Assembly (NCBI RefSeq): GCF_024343735.1
Contig: NZ_RJUE01000060.1
Coordinates: 434,001 to 498,000 of the forward strand
DNA from: Lacihabitans sp. CCS-44
Lineage (GTDB): Bacteria > Bacteroidota > Bacteroidia > Cytophagales > Spirosomataceae
DNA length: 64,000 nucleotides
Direction of reading: 5' to 3'
Positions 35,791 to 44,769 of this stretch are shown piece after piece; the stretch's first letter is position 1, and each line of letters starts with the position of its first letter. Below the pieces are notes generated by a model. It did not search any database. It was not told the DNA's origin and saw only the letters and a list, made by a program, of their open reading frames with translations. The translations under genes and the position numbers were made by a program.

Positions 35791-36636
35791 ATGAAAACAA
35801 AAATCTTTCTTTTTTCACTGGTATGTGTGGCTTTTTCAGGCTTCGCACAGAAAAAATTATACACTTATCCGCTTGGTGTGCAAGCTTATACCTTCCGAAA
35901 CCACTTCCCGAAAGGCGTGGAACAGACACTGGACATCATCCAAAAAATGGGTTTTACGGAGTTGGAAGGTGGTCCACAAAAAGGCCAAACTGCGGAGGAG
36001 TTTAAAAAAATGTGCAATGACCGAGGCATCAGTATTCCTTCTACAGGCTGTAGTTTTGAAGAATTACAGAAAAATCCGCAAGCTGTGGCAGACAAAGCCA
36101 AGGCTCTGGGAGCAAAATATGTGATGTGTGCTTGGATACCCCACAAAGGCAATGATTTTACTTTGGAAGATACCAAAAAAGCCGTGGAGGTTTTCAATGC
36201 TGGCGGCAAAGTGTTGGCAGACAATGGCTTAATCTTTTGTTATCACGATCACGGATATGAATTTAGGCCTCACGAAAAAGGCACCTACATGGATTACATT
36301 ATACAAAATACCGACGCAAAATACGTGTCTTTTGAAATGGATGTGCTTTGGACAATGCACGGCGGCGGTGCGGCTACACCACAGGAATTGTTAAAACGAT
36401 ATGGAAATCGTTGGAAGCTTATGCATGTAAAAGACCTCAGAAAGGGAGTGATTGGAGACAAGTCAGGTCATGAGCCTGCTGAAAATGATGTAGTTTTAGG
36501 AACAGGTCAAGCAGATTGGAAGAAGATATTTAAATTATCGAAAAAAGCAGGTATCCAGCATTATTTCATAGAGGACGAAAGCAACAAAGAGCTTGAAAAC
36601 GTACCGAAAAGTATAGAGTATTTGAAGAGTTTGTAA
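35791..36636 (+). CDS. Sugar phosphate isomerase/epimerase-like TIM barrel, secreted
   Basis: A 281-residue protein with a Sec signal peptide (MKTKIFLFSLVCVAFSGFA). It belongs to the same TIM-barrel superfamily as IolE: GVQAYTFRNHFPKGVEQTLD, GFTELEGGPQ, FCYHDHGYEF near residue 153 and FEMDVLWTMHGG carry the probable metal ligands, and the end has HYFIEDESNKE. Secreted copies are common in Bacteroidota and may isomerise polyols or sugars in the periplasm; the reaction is not known. The frame is open from 35740, but only the ATG at 35791 starts with a signal peptide. An intrinsic terminator follows. Confidence 0.82.
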   Translation: MKTKIFLFSLVCVAFSGFAQKKLYTYPLGVQAYTFRNHFPKGVEQTLDIIQKMGFTELEGGPQKGQTAEEFKKMCNDRGISIPSTGCSFEELQKNPQAVADKAKALGAKYVMCAWIPHKGNDFTLEDTKKAVEVFNAGGKVLADNGLIFCYHDHGYEFRPHEKGTYMDYIIQNTDAKYVSFEMDVLWTMHGGGAATPQELLKRYGNRWKLMHVKDLRKGVIGDKSGHEPAENDVVLGTGQADWKKIFKLSKKAGIQHYFIEDESNKELENVPKSIEYLKSL

Positions 36637-36688
36637 GATAGGCACAGTTGGTTATTCCAATCAAGAATTAGGCTTACAAAAACAAATC

Positions 36689-36720
36689 AAAAGCTTGCAT
36701 GATTCCATGCAGGCTTTTTT
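36689..36720 (+). terminator. Intrinsic terminator after the epimerase-like gene
   Basis: AAAAGCTTGCATG (36689-36701) pairs with CATGCAGGCTTTT (36706-36718) with one wobble, a 4-base loop and a T tail. Confidence 0.8.
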
Positions 36721-36917
36721 GCTTTGAAATAGAGATTCAGGTTTATAAGAGTTTATCGGTTTTATGATTTTGTATTAATAAATTTTGAGAGAAACACTTT
36801 TGCTTGAAAACGGTTACTGAAGAAGGGTTTCTAATTTTCCATTTGATTGACTAAGAGACATAATTTCACCACTATATGTGTGTTTTGTGGTAGTCTTTGA
36901 GCTTCGTGAAGGTTAGT
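36721..36917. other. Intergenic stretch with a degenerate word-like repeat
   Basis: The spacer 36637-37005 has no gene. After the terminator, 36850-36916 contains words such as GACTAAGAGACATAA, TTTTGTGGTAGTCTTTGAGC and TTCGTGAAGGTTA. These fit the same dispersed repeat family as at 4862, 22653 and 57241 but are more decayed. I see nothing else in it apart from the promoter described next. Confidence 0.4.
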
Positions 36918-36952
36918 TTTGTCTAAAATCTTGTTTAACCAAAATAATTTTG
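36918..36952 (+). promoter_or_regulatory. Promoter of the PVC-type haem protein gene
   Basis: TAATTTTG at 36945-36952 is a perfect -7 box, about 54 bases ahead of the ATG at 37006. A TTTG lies at 36918-36921 but the 23-base spacer is slightly long. Confidence 0.4.
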
Positions 36953-37005
36953 TTTAAACTTCGGTTTTTAAATAAAAATCAACCAATCCTTGACGTTTTT
37001 GAGGC

Positions 37006-39261
37006 ATGTATAAATTCAATTCAAAGCAATTAGCTTATTCGTTAATCACGCTAATTCTTATAGTTTTCACATTTTTAGGGTTCAAAAAAATCGAAATTTT
37101 CGAGCCAAAAATTTCTTTGGACGAATACACCATTGAAGAAGGTTTTGACTTGAAAGTTATTGCTTCCGAAAACAATTTAAAAGCACCCGTGGCTATGGAC
37201 TTTGACAACAAAGGCCGTATGTGGGTGGTAGAAATGACAGGATATATGCCCAATCTAGAAGGCATTGGAGAAGAAGAGCCAGTAGGAAAAATAAAAATCT
37301 TAGAAGACCTTGATAAAGATGGAGTGGTTGACCGTTCAAAAGTGTTTTTGGATAAACTTGTGCTTCCTCGTGCCTTGGCCTTTGTCTATGGAGGTCTGCT
37401 TTATGTTGATGGCCCCAAGCTTTGGTTTGTAGAAATAAAGAACGACAAACCGGGCAAAAAAACATTGGTTGACCCTATTTATGCCGAAGGAGGAAACGTA
37501 GAGCATGCGTCGAACGGTCTGATGATGAACATCGACAACTGGATTTATAACGCCGACTATAACTTCCGGTATCGCCTTCAGAACGGTAAATGGCTCAAGG
37601 AGCCAACGTCATTACGTGGTCAATGGGGAATCACAAAGGATAATTTTGGTAGGCTTTTTTATAACAACAACAGTACCCATCTTCAAGGCGATTTTGTATT
37701 GCCAAATAGGGTTATTAAAAACAAATATTTCAGACCCAAGGCTACTGAAAATCAAATGTTAACCGATAACAAAATTTTTCCAATTCATGCTACTTCTGTC
37801 AATAGGGGTTACGTAAAAAATGTCTTAGACGAAAACGGTTATCTGAAAGAAGTTACGGCTTCGTGCGGTCCATTGATTTACAGAGGCTCTTCATTTCCAG
37901 ATTCTTATAATCAAAATGCCTTTGTCTGTGTTCCTGAAGCCAACCTCATCACTCGAAGTATTTTAGATGTAAAAAACACGAGTATAAAAGGAACAAGGGC
38001 GATTGCGGGCAAAGAGTTCATAGCCTCCAAAGACGAAGGTTTTCGTCCTATAAATCTTTTCAACGGGCCAGATGGAGCCATGTATATTGTAGATATGCAC
38101 CGAGGAATTATTCAGCACAAGGCATATATTTCCCAATATTTGACCGAGCTTTTGGCAAAAAAACAATTGGATACACTTCAAAATGCTGGAAGAATATTAA
38201 AAGTAACCCATAAAAATGCCAAAGCTTTTGAGATTCCTGATTTTACCAAAACAACCAGCAAGGATTTGGTGAACCTTTTAAGTCACTCAAATGGATGGAT
38301 TAGAGACCGTGCTCAGCAATTGTTGATTCACAAAAAAGACTTAAGCATTGTTAAAGATTTAAAAACACTGTGCCTTACCAATAATGAATTTGCAACCGAG
38401 ATTCATGCCTTATATGTTTTGGAAGGGCTCAATGCTCTTTCTTTTAATTTTTTAGAGGAAATAACCAAGAAATCTAAACAACCTGAAACCATTGCCCATG
38501 TTTTAGGTCTTATTGAAAAATATGCTATTCCTGCAAATGTCCAAAAATATAAGCAGCTAGTTGTTCTCTTACTAGCTCAAAACAATGAAACGATAGACCT
38601 ATATTTGGCTATGTCTTTGGGTTCTTGGATAAAAATATCAGAGACTAACTTCTTACCAATTCTTTCAAAAATAGAAAAGAAATATTCAACAGATAAAGTA
38701 TTTCAAGATGCTATAACAAGCAGTCTTGATAGTAAGGAAACTATTTTTATAGGCGAAATGAATCCAAATGAGTTGCTGAAAGCCAACCTAAATCTAGCTA
38801 TAACTAACAGACAAAAGAAAGAGCCTAATCCTATATTTGTAAAAGTAAAAAATGAGGTAGACGGCCGTACAAAAGGTTTGCAACTGTTCAGGTCTATTTG
38901 TGCCACCTGTCATGGAGCAGACGGTAAAGGAATCGAGAATTTAGCTCCTCCATTGAAGGGTTCTGAATATATTGATGGTTCCGCTAAGAGATTGGCGGCT
39001 ATTATATTGCACGGTATAGGCGGCCCAATGAGTGTGGGTGGAAAGCGTTATGAGCTGAACAATGAAATGCCAGCATTGCTCAACAACAGTTCCATTAGTG
39101 ACCAAGACATTGTAGATATTATAGGTTTCACCCAAAATGCCTATGCCAAAGAACCCAAAAGAATTTCTGTGGCTGATGTGAAGAAAATGAGACTCAAAAA
39201 ACCAGAAGGAACTGGAGTTTTTAACGAAAAATTGTTGCTAGAAACGGATTTCGAAAAATAG
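37006..39261 (+). CDS. PVC-type haem-binding CxxCH protein (beta-propeller dehydrogenase plus cytochrome c)
   Basis: A 751-residue exported protein. A hydrophobic N-terminal segment (LAYSLITLILIVFTFLGF) is a signal or anchor. Residues about 35-400 form the membrane-bound dehydrogenase beta-propeller of the PVC-type family (APVAMDFDNKGRMWVVEMTGYMP, FNGPDGAMYIVDMHRGIIQHK), followed by a helical HEAT-like region, and a C-terminal cytochrome c domain with C632-A-T-C635-H636 and a distal methionine candidate in NNEMPALL. These proteins are best known from Planctomycetes and Verrucomicrobia and are thought to oxidise sugars or alcohols in the periplasm. The substrate is unknown. Confidence 0.82.
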   Translation: MYKFNSKQLAYSLITLILIVFTFLGFKKIEIFEPKISLDEYTIEEGFDLKVIASENNLKAPVAMDFDNKGRMWVVEMTGYMPNLEGIGEEEPVGKIKILEDLDKDGVVDRSKVFLDKLVLPRALAFVYGGLLYVDGPKLWFVEIKNDKPGKKTLVDPIYAEGGNVEHASNGLMMNIDNWIYNADYNFRYRLQNGKWLKEPTSLRGQWGITKDNFGRLFYNNNSTHLQGDFVLPNRVIKNKYFRPKATENQMLTDNKIFPIHATSVNRGYVKNVLDENGYLKEVTASCGPLIYRGSSFPDSYNQNAFVCVPEANLITRSILDVKNTSIKGTRAIAGKEFIASKDEGFRPINLFNGPDGAMYIVDMHRGIIQHKAYISQYLTELLAKKQLDTLQNAGRILKVTHKNAKAFEIPDFTKTTSKDLVNLLSHSNGWIRDRAQQLLIHKKDLSIVKDLKTLCLTNNEFATEIHALYVLEGLNALSFNFLEEITKKSKQPETIAHVLGLIEKYAIPANVQKYKQLVVLLLAQNNETIDLYLAMSLGSWIKISETNFLPILSKIEKKYSTDKVFQDAITSSLDSKETIFIGEMNPNELLKANLNLAITNRQKKEPNPIFVKVKNEVDGRTKGLQLFRSICATCHGADGKGIENLAPPLKGSEYIDGSAKRLAAIILHGIGGPMSVGGKRYELNNEMPALLNNSSISDQDIVDIIGFTQNAYAKEPKRISVADVKKMRLKKPEGTGVFNEKLLLETDFEK

Positions 39262-39265
39262 TTGG

Positions 39266-39287
39266 GATTCAGGTCAATATCTGAATC
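39266..39287. terminator. Weak hairpin between convergent genes
   Basis: GATTCAG (39266-39272) and CTGAATC (39281-39287) form a 7-bp stem with an 8-base loop between two convergent genes. There is no clear T run, so its role as a terminator is uncertain. Confidence 0.35.
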
Positions 39288-39348
39288 AAATCAAGGTTTT
39301 AGTTAAATTTTCCGTAAGTACAAGGTCTAATATTTCAAATGGGAATCT

Positions 39349-40002
39349 CTAAATTCCTTCTTTGCTGGCAATTCTTACCAATTCTGCGGTGTTGCTGAGA
39401 TTGGTTTTTTTGAGCATATTTGCTCGGTGATTAGAAACTGTTCGAATGCTTAAGTCCAACAAATCGGCTATTTCCTTACTGTTTTTACCTTCGGTTATTA
39501 GTTTCAAAATTTGTTTTTCTTTTTTCGAAAGAACGTCAGTTTTCAAGCTAGTTTTTGGTCCAGCAATCGCCTTGCCTTTGGTTTGAATGGCACCTACCAA
39601 AATAGCCGAAATAGAAGGGGGAAAGTATTTATTGCCCTCATAGACCGTGTTTATGCCTAGCAAAATCTCGTCTTTTTCGCTGTCTTTTAGCAAATACCCA
39701 TCTACACCATTTTCGATACTTTTTAGCACATAGTCGGCATCGTTGTGCATCGAAAACACCAATATTTTTATGGAAGGAGCAAGTTTTTTAATGTGTTTTG
39801 CGGTTTCCATGCCCGACATTTCTGGCATGTTCAAGTCCAACAAAATAATTTCTGGCTTTAGTTTTGGCACCACCTCTAAAGCTTCTTTTCCGCTACCTAC
39901 GTCGCCTACGACCTCGAGGTTTTCTTCGTCTTCGAGTAACGAAATGAGCCCTTTTCTTACTACGGCGTGGTCGTCAACCAACAATATTTTTATTTTCCCC
40001 AT
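39349..40002 (-). CDS. LuxR/NarL family response regulator, probable partner of the NarX-like kinase
   Basis: A 217-residue response regulator. The receiver domain has D10 and D11, phospho-acceptor D56 in ILLDLNMPEMSG, a conserved serine (FSMHN) and the lysine of LLKDSEKDE. The C-terminal LuxR-type helix-turn-helix is LSKKEKQILKLITEGKNSKEIADLLDLSIRTVSNHRANMLKK, split by a turn. Its recognition helix (TVSNHRANM) differs from E. coli NarL (TVKVHVKHM). The start ATG overlaps the end of the kinase gene by 29 bases; another ATG 18 bases upstream is possible. The target is inferred to be the nitrate genes nearby, where NarL-like heptamers are found. Confidence 0.9.
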   Translation of the reverse strand: MGKIKILLVDDHAVVRKGLISLLEDEENLEVVGDVGSGKEALEVVPKLKPEIILLDLNMPEMSGMETAKHIKKLAPSIKILVFSMHNDADYVLKSIENGVDGYLLKDSEKDEILLGINTVYEGNKYFPPSISAILVGAIQTKGKAIAGPKTSLKTDVLSKKEKQILKLITEGKNSKEIADLLDLSIRTVSNHRANMLKKTNLSNTAELVRIASKEGI

Positions 40003-41443
40003 TTTGGTCTGAATTATCAACTGGCAATTTAATGAAAATATTCGTTCCTTCTTTGGGAGCGGAGGTTAGTTTGAAACTTCCTTGCAAAAGTTCACAACGA
40101 GTTTTTATGTTTGCCACGCCATTGTGTATCAAGGATTGCTTTCTATAAAATATTTGATTTGGGTCAAAACCCAGACCATCGTCGCTGATTTCTACAAAAA
40201 CAATGTTATCTTTTTCTAGAATCCGGATGATTATATTTTTGGCTTTGGCATGTTTTAGCGTGTTGTTGGTGGCTTCTTGAACAATGCGGTAAATATTGAT
40301 TTCGAGGTTTTGAGACAGTCTTTCATTTAGTAATCTTACTTCAAGTTTTACTTTGGTTTTTGTAGATTTTTCTATTGAGTCTTTTAAAATATTTAATACG
40401 GGTTCCAGTCCGAAATCACCCAAAACAGGAGGCATAAGATTAAATGATACTATGCGTGTGGCTTCAATGGTTTCGTTAATTAATTGATGAAGACTGCTTA
40501 GTGTAGGTTCAAATTTAGGACTGTTTGCATCCAAAGACTTTAGCTTGCTTGCTGTTAATTTTATTCCAGTTAACATTTGACCCACGCCATCATGCATTTC
40601 TCTCGACATTCGCTTTCTTTCTTCCTCTTGCCCTTCAAGCAAAGACGCAGATCTGGTTTTTTCTTCTTGCAATTTTGCTTCATATTTCTCCCTAGCTGCT
40701 TTTTCTAATTTTTCTTGGGCTTGGAATAGCATTCTATTTGAAAATCTTAACTGGTCGTTGGTTTCCTGGAGTTGGCTTTCAGAACTCGTTAAGCGGGCAA
40801 TTACTTCTTTTACGTAATTTACTAAGGGGCTAAAAATCATAAAAGCTTCTACTAACAATGTACCCAATGTGAGAAATAGCAATATGAGTTCAAAAGACTT
40901 TACAGAATCCACCCGCTTGGTGGCTTCGGCATCATAAGTAAATACGATTTTTTCCATCAACTCCAAATACACCCTTTCATTATTCAGGATTTCTGCTTTT
41001 AATTTTTGGTTCAAGCTATTGGCAGAGGCCTGTTTAAACAAAACCAAGAGGCTCGAGTATGTAGGCTCAATCTTTTGATAAAGCTCATTTATTTCTTTAC
41101 TGTTGGAAACATTGTATTTTTTGGGTTTTTCTAATTTGTTATTCTTAAGTGCTTGGTGACTATCTTTCCAAAGAGAATATGCTGCTGGGAAAATCTCTAT
41201 ATAAACGTCTTTCTGTGTCTGAGAAATTGTGGGGTCGTTGAGAATCAGGGAGATTTTGGTTAGACGTTGGCTGAGCATACGTTGACGCCCAGCAATATTT
41301 ATTACGTGTGAATCATCTAGTGAACTAGAAAGAGTAGACTGTATGATAATTTGCCCTAAAATAGTAAATGAGGCCACAACTAATAAAGCAAAAATGTACT
41401 GGACTTTTAACCTTTGCCCTACGGTTTTGTCTAAAGTCGCCAT
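39974..41443 (-). CDS. NarX-like sensor histidine kinase
   Basis: A 489-residue inner-membrane kinase. Two membrane segments (about residues 15-35 and 185-207) frame a periplasmic helical sensor of the NarX/PilJ type. Right after the first segment is a P-box-like sequence, DDSHVINIAGRQRMLSQRL (residues 43-61), which in NarX and NarQ binds nitrate. A coiled-coil linker leads to the HisKA_3 domain with H284 in MSREMHDGVGQML and to an ATPase domain (TNNTLKHAKAKN, DDGLGFDP). It is encoded downstream of nirBD on the same strand, so a nitrate or nitrite signal is the natural guess. Confidence 0.88.
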   Translation of the reverse strand: MATLDKTVGQRLKVQYIFALLVVASFTILGQIIIQSTLSSSLDDSHVINIAGRQRMLSQRLTKISLILNDPTISQTQKDVYIEIFPAAYSLWKDSHQALKNNKLEKPKKYNVSNSKEINELYQKIEPTYSSLLVLFKQASANSLNQKLKAEILNNERVYLELMEKIVFTYDAEATKRVDSVKSFELILLFLTLGTLLVEAFMIFSPLVNYVKEVIARLTSSESQLQETNDQLRFSNRMLFQAQEKLEKAAREKYEAKLQEEKTRSASLLEGQEEERKRMSREMHDGVGQMLTGIKLTASKLKSLDANSPKFEPTLSSLHQLINETIEATRIVSFNLMPPVLGDFGLEPVLNILKDSIEKSTKTKVKLEVRLLNERLSQNLEINIYRIVQEATNNTLKHAKAKNIIIRILEKDNIVFVEISDDGLGFDPNQIFYRKQSLIHNGVANIKTRCELLQGSFKLTSAPKEGTNIFIKLPVDNSDQNGENKNIVG

Positions 41444-41495
41444 TTCGATTTTTTTTGTGAACTCAAAAATAATACAATTGGACTAAAAAACCGTG

Positions 41496-41543
41496 ATGCA
41501 CTTAAAACTAAGGGAGTCTATTAAACACCTTATTCAAGTGCAT
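41496..41543 (-). terminator. Long-range inverted repeat between nirD and the kinase gene
   Basis: ATGCACTT (41496-41503) and AAGTGCAT (41536-41543) could pair across 32 bases. On the minus strand T6 follows a few bases later. It may reduce read-through from nirBD into the two-component genes, but the large loop makes this uncertain. Confidence 0.3.
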
Positions 41544-41588
41544 TCAGATTTTAATTGTTTTACAAAAGCAACTCTTTTCTTTTAAAAA

Positions 41589-41984
41589 TCAAAAAGCAAC
41601 AAACACCTCGTTGCCTTCTACTTTCACCTGATAGGTTTTGATTTCGTAGTCGTCGCCACTTAAACAAGCTCCAGACTTGAGCGAAAATGTTTTCTTGTGA
41701 AATGGGCAAGCCACTTTGGGGTCCTCGCCCATAGAGCCTATCATTCCTCTTGAAAGAGCCATTTGTTGTTTGTGTGGACAAAGGTTTTGCGTGGCATACC
41801 ACTCGCCTCGTTTTTTGAAATTATAAATGGCTATTTGTTCTCCATCAAGTAGAACACAAGCCCCTCCGTTTTCAGGAATATCTTCTACTCTACAAGCCAA
41901 AATCCACGATGTCATTGTTTCAGTATTATTCATGTTTTTCATTGGTTTCATCATGGCATGAAATAATTCATACAGATGTATCAT
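41589..41984 (-). CDS. nirD: Nitrite reductase [NAD(P)H] small subunit NirD
   Basis: A Rieske-type protein of up to 131 residues, the small subunit of assimilatory NAD(P)H-nitrite reductase. It keeps the full set of Rieske ligands: CPH in NLCPHKQQMAL and CPFH in KVACPFHKKTFSL, so it should bind a [2Fe-2S] cluster. It lies 13 bases after nirB. Several ATG codons lie at the N-terminus; the family usually begins just before the SWILAC strand, so the start may be the ATG at 41933 rather than 41984. Confidence 0.9.
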   Translation of the reverse strand: MIHLYELFHAMMKPMKNMNNTETMTSWILACRVEDIPENGGACVLLDGEQIAIYNFKKRGEWYATQNLCPHKQQMALSRGMIGSMGEDPKVACPFHKKTFSLKSGACLSGDDYEIKTYQVKVEGNEVFVAF

Positions 41985-41997
41985 TGGTTTATTATTC

Positions 41998-44520
41998 TTA
42001 CTTTACTACGGCGTTCCAGTCTTCGGCCTTTATTTGTTCACGAAGTGGCTCAAACTTCACTGTAGGGTCTTTTTCTTCAGGGGCATTTACAAAATGTACA
42101 AATCTTTTTCTGATCTCAGGCGTTTCCACAGCTTCTTTCCATTCGCATTTGTAGGTATCCACAAGTGCATCCATGTCGGCTTCAAACTGTGCGTTCAATC
42201 CCAAGACATCGTCTATAACTACAGATTTTAGGTAGGCCAGTCCACCCTCCATTTTGTCGAGCCATGGGGCTGTTCTTTGAAGTGGTTCAGCTGTTTTTAT
42301 GTAAAACATCAAGAATCTATCAATCAGCTTTAGACACATTTCGCTGCTAACATCGGTGGCCAATAGTTCTGCATGGCGAGGTTTGGATCCGCCGTTTCCG
42401 CATACATAAAGATTCCAGCCTTTTTCGGTGGCTATTATTCCGAAGTCTTTGCTTTGAGCCTCAGCACATTCTCTAATACAGCCTGAAACAGCAGATTTGA
42501 GTTTGTGTGGGGAGCGAAGTCCTTTGTACCGGTTCTCAACTTCTATGGCAAAACTTACCGCATCTTGTACACCAAACCTACACCAAGTAGTTCCTACACA
42601 GCTTTTTACAGTTCTCAAAGATTTTCCATAAGCTTGTCCACTTTCAAAACCCGCTTCTATCAATTGTTCCCAAATGGCGGGTAAGTCGCCTACGTGAGCA
42701 CCAAACATATCGATACGCTGACCACCAGTTATTTTGGTATAAAGACCATATTTTTGAGCTACTTCGCCAATTACTATAAGTTTTTCTGGTGTTATTTCTC
42801 CACCCGGAATTCTAGGAACTACGGAGTATGTACCGCCTCTTTGGATATTGGCCAAAAATCTGTCGTTAGAATCTTGGGCTGTTAGACGGCCTTTTTCAAG
42901 CACGTTTTCGTTCCAAAGACTTGCTAAAATTGATGCCACCGCTGGTTTACAAGTTTCGCAACCATCTCCATGTCCCAAATCTTCCAAAACGTCATCGTAG
43001 GTTTTCAGAGCTTTAATTTTTACCAAACTCAACAATTCTTGACGGGTATACTCAAAATGCTCGCAAAGAACGTTTCTAACTACTTTTCCTTGAGATTTAA
43101 GAATACCTTGGATTAAATCCTTCACCATAGGCGTACATCCACCACAACCCGTACAAGCTTTTGTTGATTTTTTAAGAGTATCCACGGTATCATTCCCATT
43201 TTCAATCACCTCATGGCAAATCTGCCCTTTTGTAATCGCTTCGCAAGAACAAATAAGAGCCTCGTCGGGTAGAGACATCACGCCAGATTCTCCACCAGAC
43301 TCTCCACCACGAGAGCCCAATATCAAATCTTCTGGGTCGGCAGGAATAGGTAGTTTATTGTTTACTGTTTGCAAAAGCATATTGTATTGCTCGGCATCAC
43401 CCACCAATATTCCTCCCAAAAGGTATTTATTGTCGTTGCTGATGTTTACACGTTTGTAAACACCCTTGGTTTTGTTTTCATATATAATGGTCTGACAATC
43501 TGGCTCTTCGGCAAAAGCATTTCCAAAACTAGCCACATCAACACCAATAAGTTTTAGTTTGGTAGACATGTCGAAGCCTGTAAATTCTTTGGTCGCATTG
43601 CCCACTATTTCTGAAGCTACAATGTCTGCCATTTCGTAACCTGGAGCTACCAAGCCGTAAATCATGTGTTCATGCAGGGCACATTCTCCTATCGCAAAAA
43701 TGCTTTCATCAGAAGTTTGGAGTTTGTTGTTTACCAATATTCCACCTCTTGAACCTACCTCAAGTCCAGCTATTTTGGCCAGTTCGTCACGGGGCTTTAT
43801 TCCTGCCGATATCACCAACATATCTACTTTTAGTATTTCTCCGTCAGCAAATACCATTTTTTCGAGGGTATCGCCTCCCGCTATTTCTTGGGTGTTTTTG
43901 TTACAATGAATCTTTATGCCGAGCGTACTCAATTTGCTTTTTAGAATGTCAGAACCTGCCTGATCTATTTGCCTTGGCATAAGTCTTGGAGCGAATTCTA
44001 TCACGTGAGTGTCTGTAATACCCAAGTCAAGCAAAGCTTTGGCGGCTTCTAAGCCCAAAAGGCCTCCGCCTATAACGGCTCCGATTTTCGACTTTGCGGC
44101 ATGAGATTTCATCATATCGAGATCTTCAATCGTTCTGTAAACGAAAACCCCGTCTTTTTCCACCCCCGGAATCGGTGGCACAAAAGGTGCAGAACCCGTG
44201 GCGAGTATTAAATAGTCGTAGTTGAGCGAAATACCTTGATGTGTATTGATGATTTTCTTTTCTCTATCAATATTGGTCACTGGGTCGCTGAGGTGTAGTT
44301 GTATCTGGTTTTCGGAATACCATTCCAACGGAGCCATGGTAAGTTCTTCTATCGTTTTTTCACCAAAATAAGCACTCAAATGAACCCTGTCGTACGCAGG
44401 ACGTGGTTCTTCTCCAAACACTATGATGTCGAATTGTTCACTTCCACCTTTGGCGATCAATTTTTCGCAAAATTTGTAACCCACCATTCCATTACCTACA
44501 ACAACTACTTTCTTTTTCAT
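41998..44520 (-). CDS. nirB: Nitrite reductase [NAD(P)H] large subunit NirB
   Basis: An 840-residue cytoplasmic enzyme that reduces nitrite to ammonium with six electrons from NAD(P)H. In order: FAD/NAD(P) domain (VVVGNGMVGYKF at the start, GAVIGGGLLGLEAA near residue 147), a BFD-type [2Fe-2S] domain (ICSCEA and CTGCGGC, residues about 420-465), two ferredoxin-like half-domains (the first with TGGQRIDMFG), and the siroheme/[4Fe-4S] domain with C-x5-C in KSCVGTTWCRFG and C-x3-C in SGCIRECAEA. It is complete and followed at once by nirD. The divergent cobA makes the siroheme precursor. The shared promoter region carries NarL-like heptamers. Confidence 0.95.
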   Translation of the reverse strand: MKKKVVVVGNGMVGYKFCEKLIAKGGSEQFDIIVFGEEPRPAYDRVHLSAYFGEKTIEELTMAPLEWYSENQIQLHLSDPVTNIDREKKIINTHQGISLNYDYLILATGSAPFVPPIPGVEKDGVFVYRTIEDLDMMKSHAAKSKIGAVIGGGLLGLEAAKALLDLGITDTHVIEFAPRLMPRQIDQAGSDILKSKLSTLGIKIHCNKNTQEIAGGDTLEKMVFADGEILKVDMLVISAGIKPRDELAKIAGLEVGSRGGILVNNKLQTSDESIFAIGECALHEHMIYGLVAPGYEMADIVASEIVGNATKEFTGFDMSTKLKLIGVDVASFGNAFAEEPDCQTIIYENKTKGVYKRVNISNDNKYLLGGILVGDAEQYNMLLQTVNNKLPIPADPEDLILGSRGGESGGESGVMSLPDEALICSCEAITKGQICHEVIENGNDTVDTLKKSTKACTGCGGCTPMVKDLIQGILKSQGKVVRNVLCEHFEYTRQELLSLVKIKALKTYDDVLEDLGHGDGCETCKPAVASILASLWNENVLEKGRLTAQDSNDRFLANIQRGGTYSVVPRIPGGEITPEKLIVIGEVAQKYGLYTKITGGQRIDMFGAHVGDLPAIWEQLIEAGFESGQAYGKSLRTVKSCVGTTWCRFGVQDAVSFAIEVENRYKGLRSPHKLKSAVSGCIRECAEAQSKDFGIIATEKGWNLYVCGNGGSKPRHAELLATDVSSEMCLKLIDRFLMFYIKTAEPLQRTAPWLDKMEGGLAYLKSVVIDDVLGLNAQFEADMDALVDTYKCEWKEAVETPEIRKRFVHFVNAPEEKDPTVKFEPLREQIKAEDWNAVVK

Positions 44521-44769
44521 AAAATCAAATTTTTATTTTGATAAAAAATACTCAATTGTACTTATCTAATATTATATATAAAATGAGTATTAATAAGCAA
44601 TTAAATATGTAACAATATTAGATAATTGCAATTTAAAATTCTAAGATTGTTGAAGAAATTGTATGAAAAAATACGAAAAAGGTATAATATTGAAATAAAT
44701 ATCAAATTTTACCTAAGAATAGTACAATTGAAGATTTCAAATTTTTTATAAGTATTAATACTCATATAT
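44521..44769. promoter_or_regulatory. nirB-cobA divergent regulatory region with NarL-like heptamers
   Basis: This 249-base spacer holds two related near-palindromes, TGAGTATTAATAAGCA (44584-44599) and TAAGTATTAATACTCA (44749-44764). Each contains a TACTCAT heptamer (minus strand 44583-44589, plus strand 44759-44765) that fits the NarL consensus TACYYMT. A third, TACTCAA, is at 44549-44555. A separate perfect 12-bp inverted repeat lies at 44562-44573 (TTATCTAATATT) and 44614-44625. The heptamer at 44759 is only five bases from the cobA start, so it would act as a repressor site for cobA or serve nirB from a distance. Confidence 0.5.

Noticed and set aside
41560-41802. Open frame of 80 codons on the minus strand inside nirD
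   Set aside because: It lies in another frame of the Rieske protein gene, whose motifs are intact.
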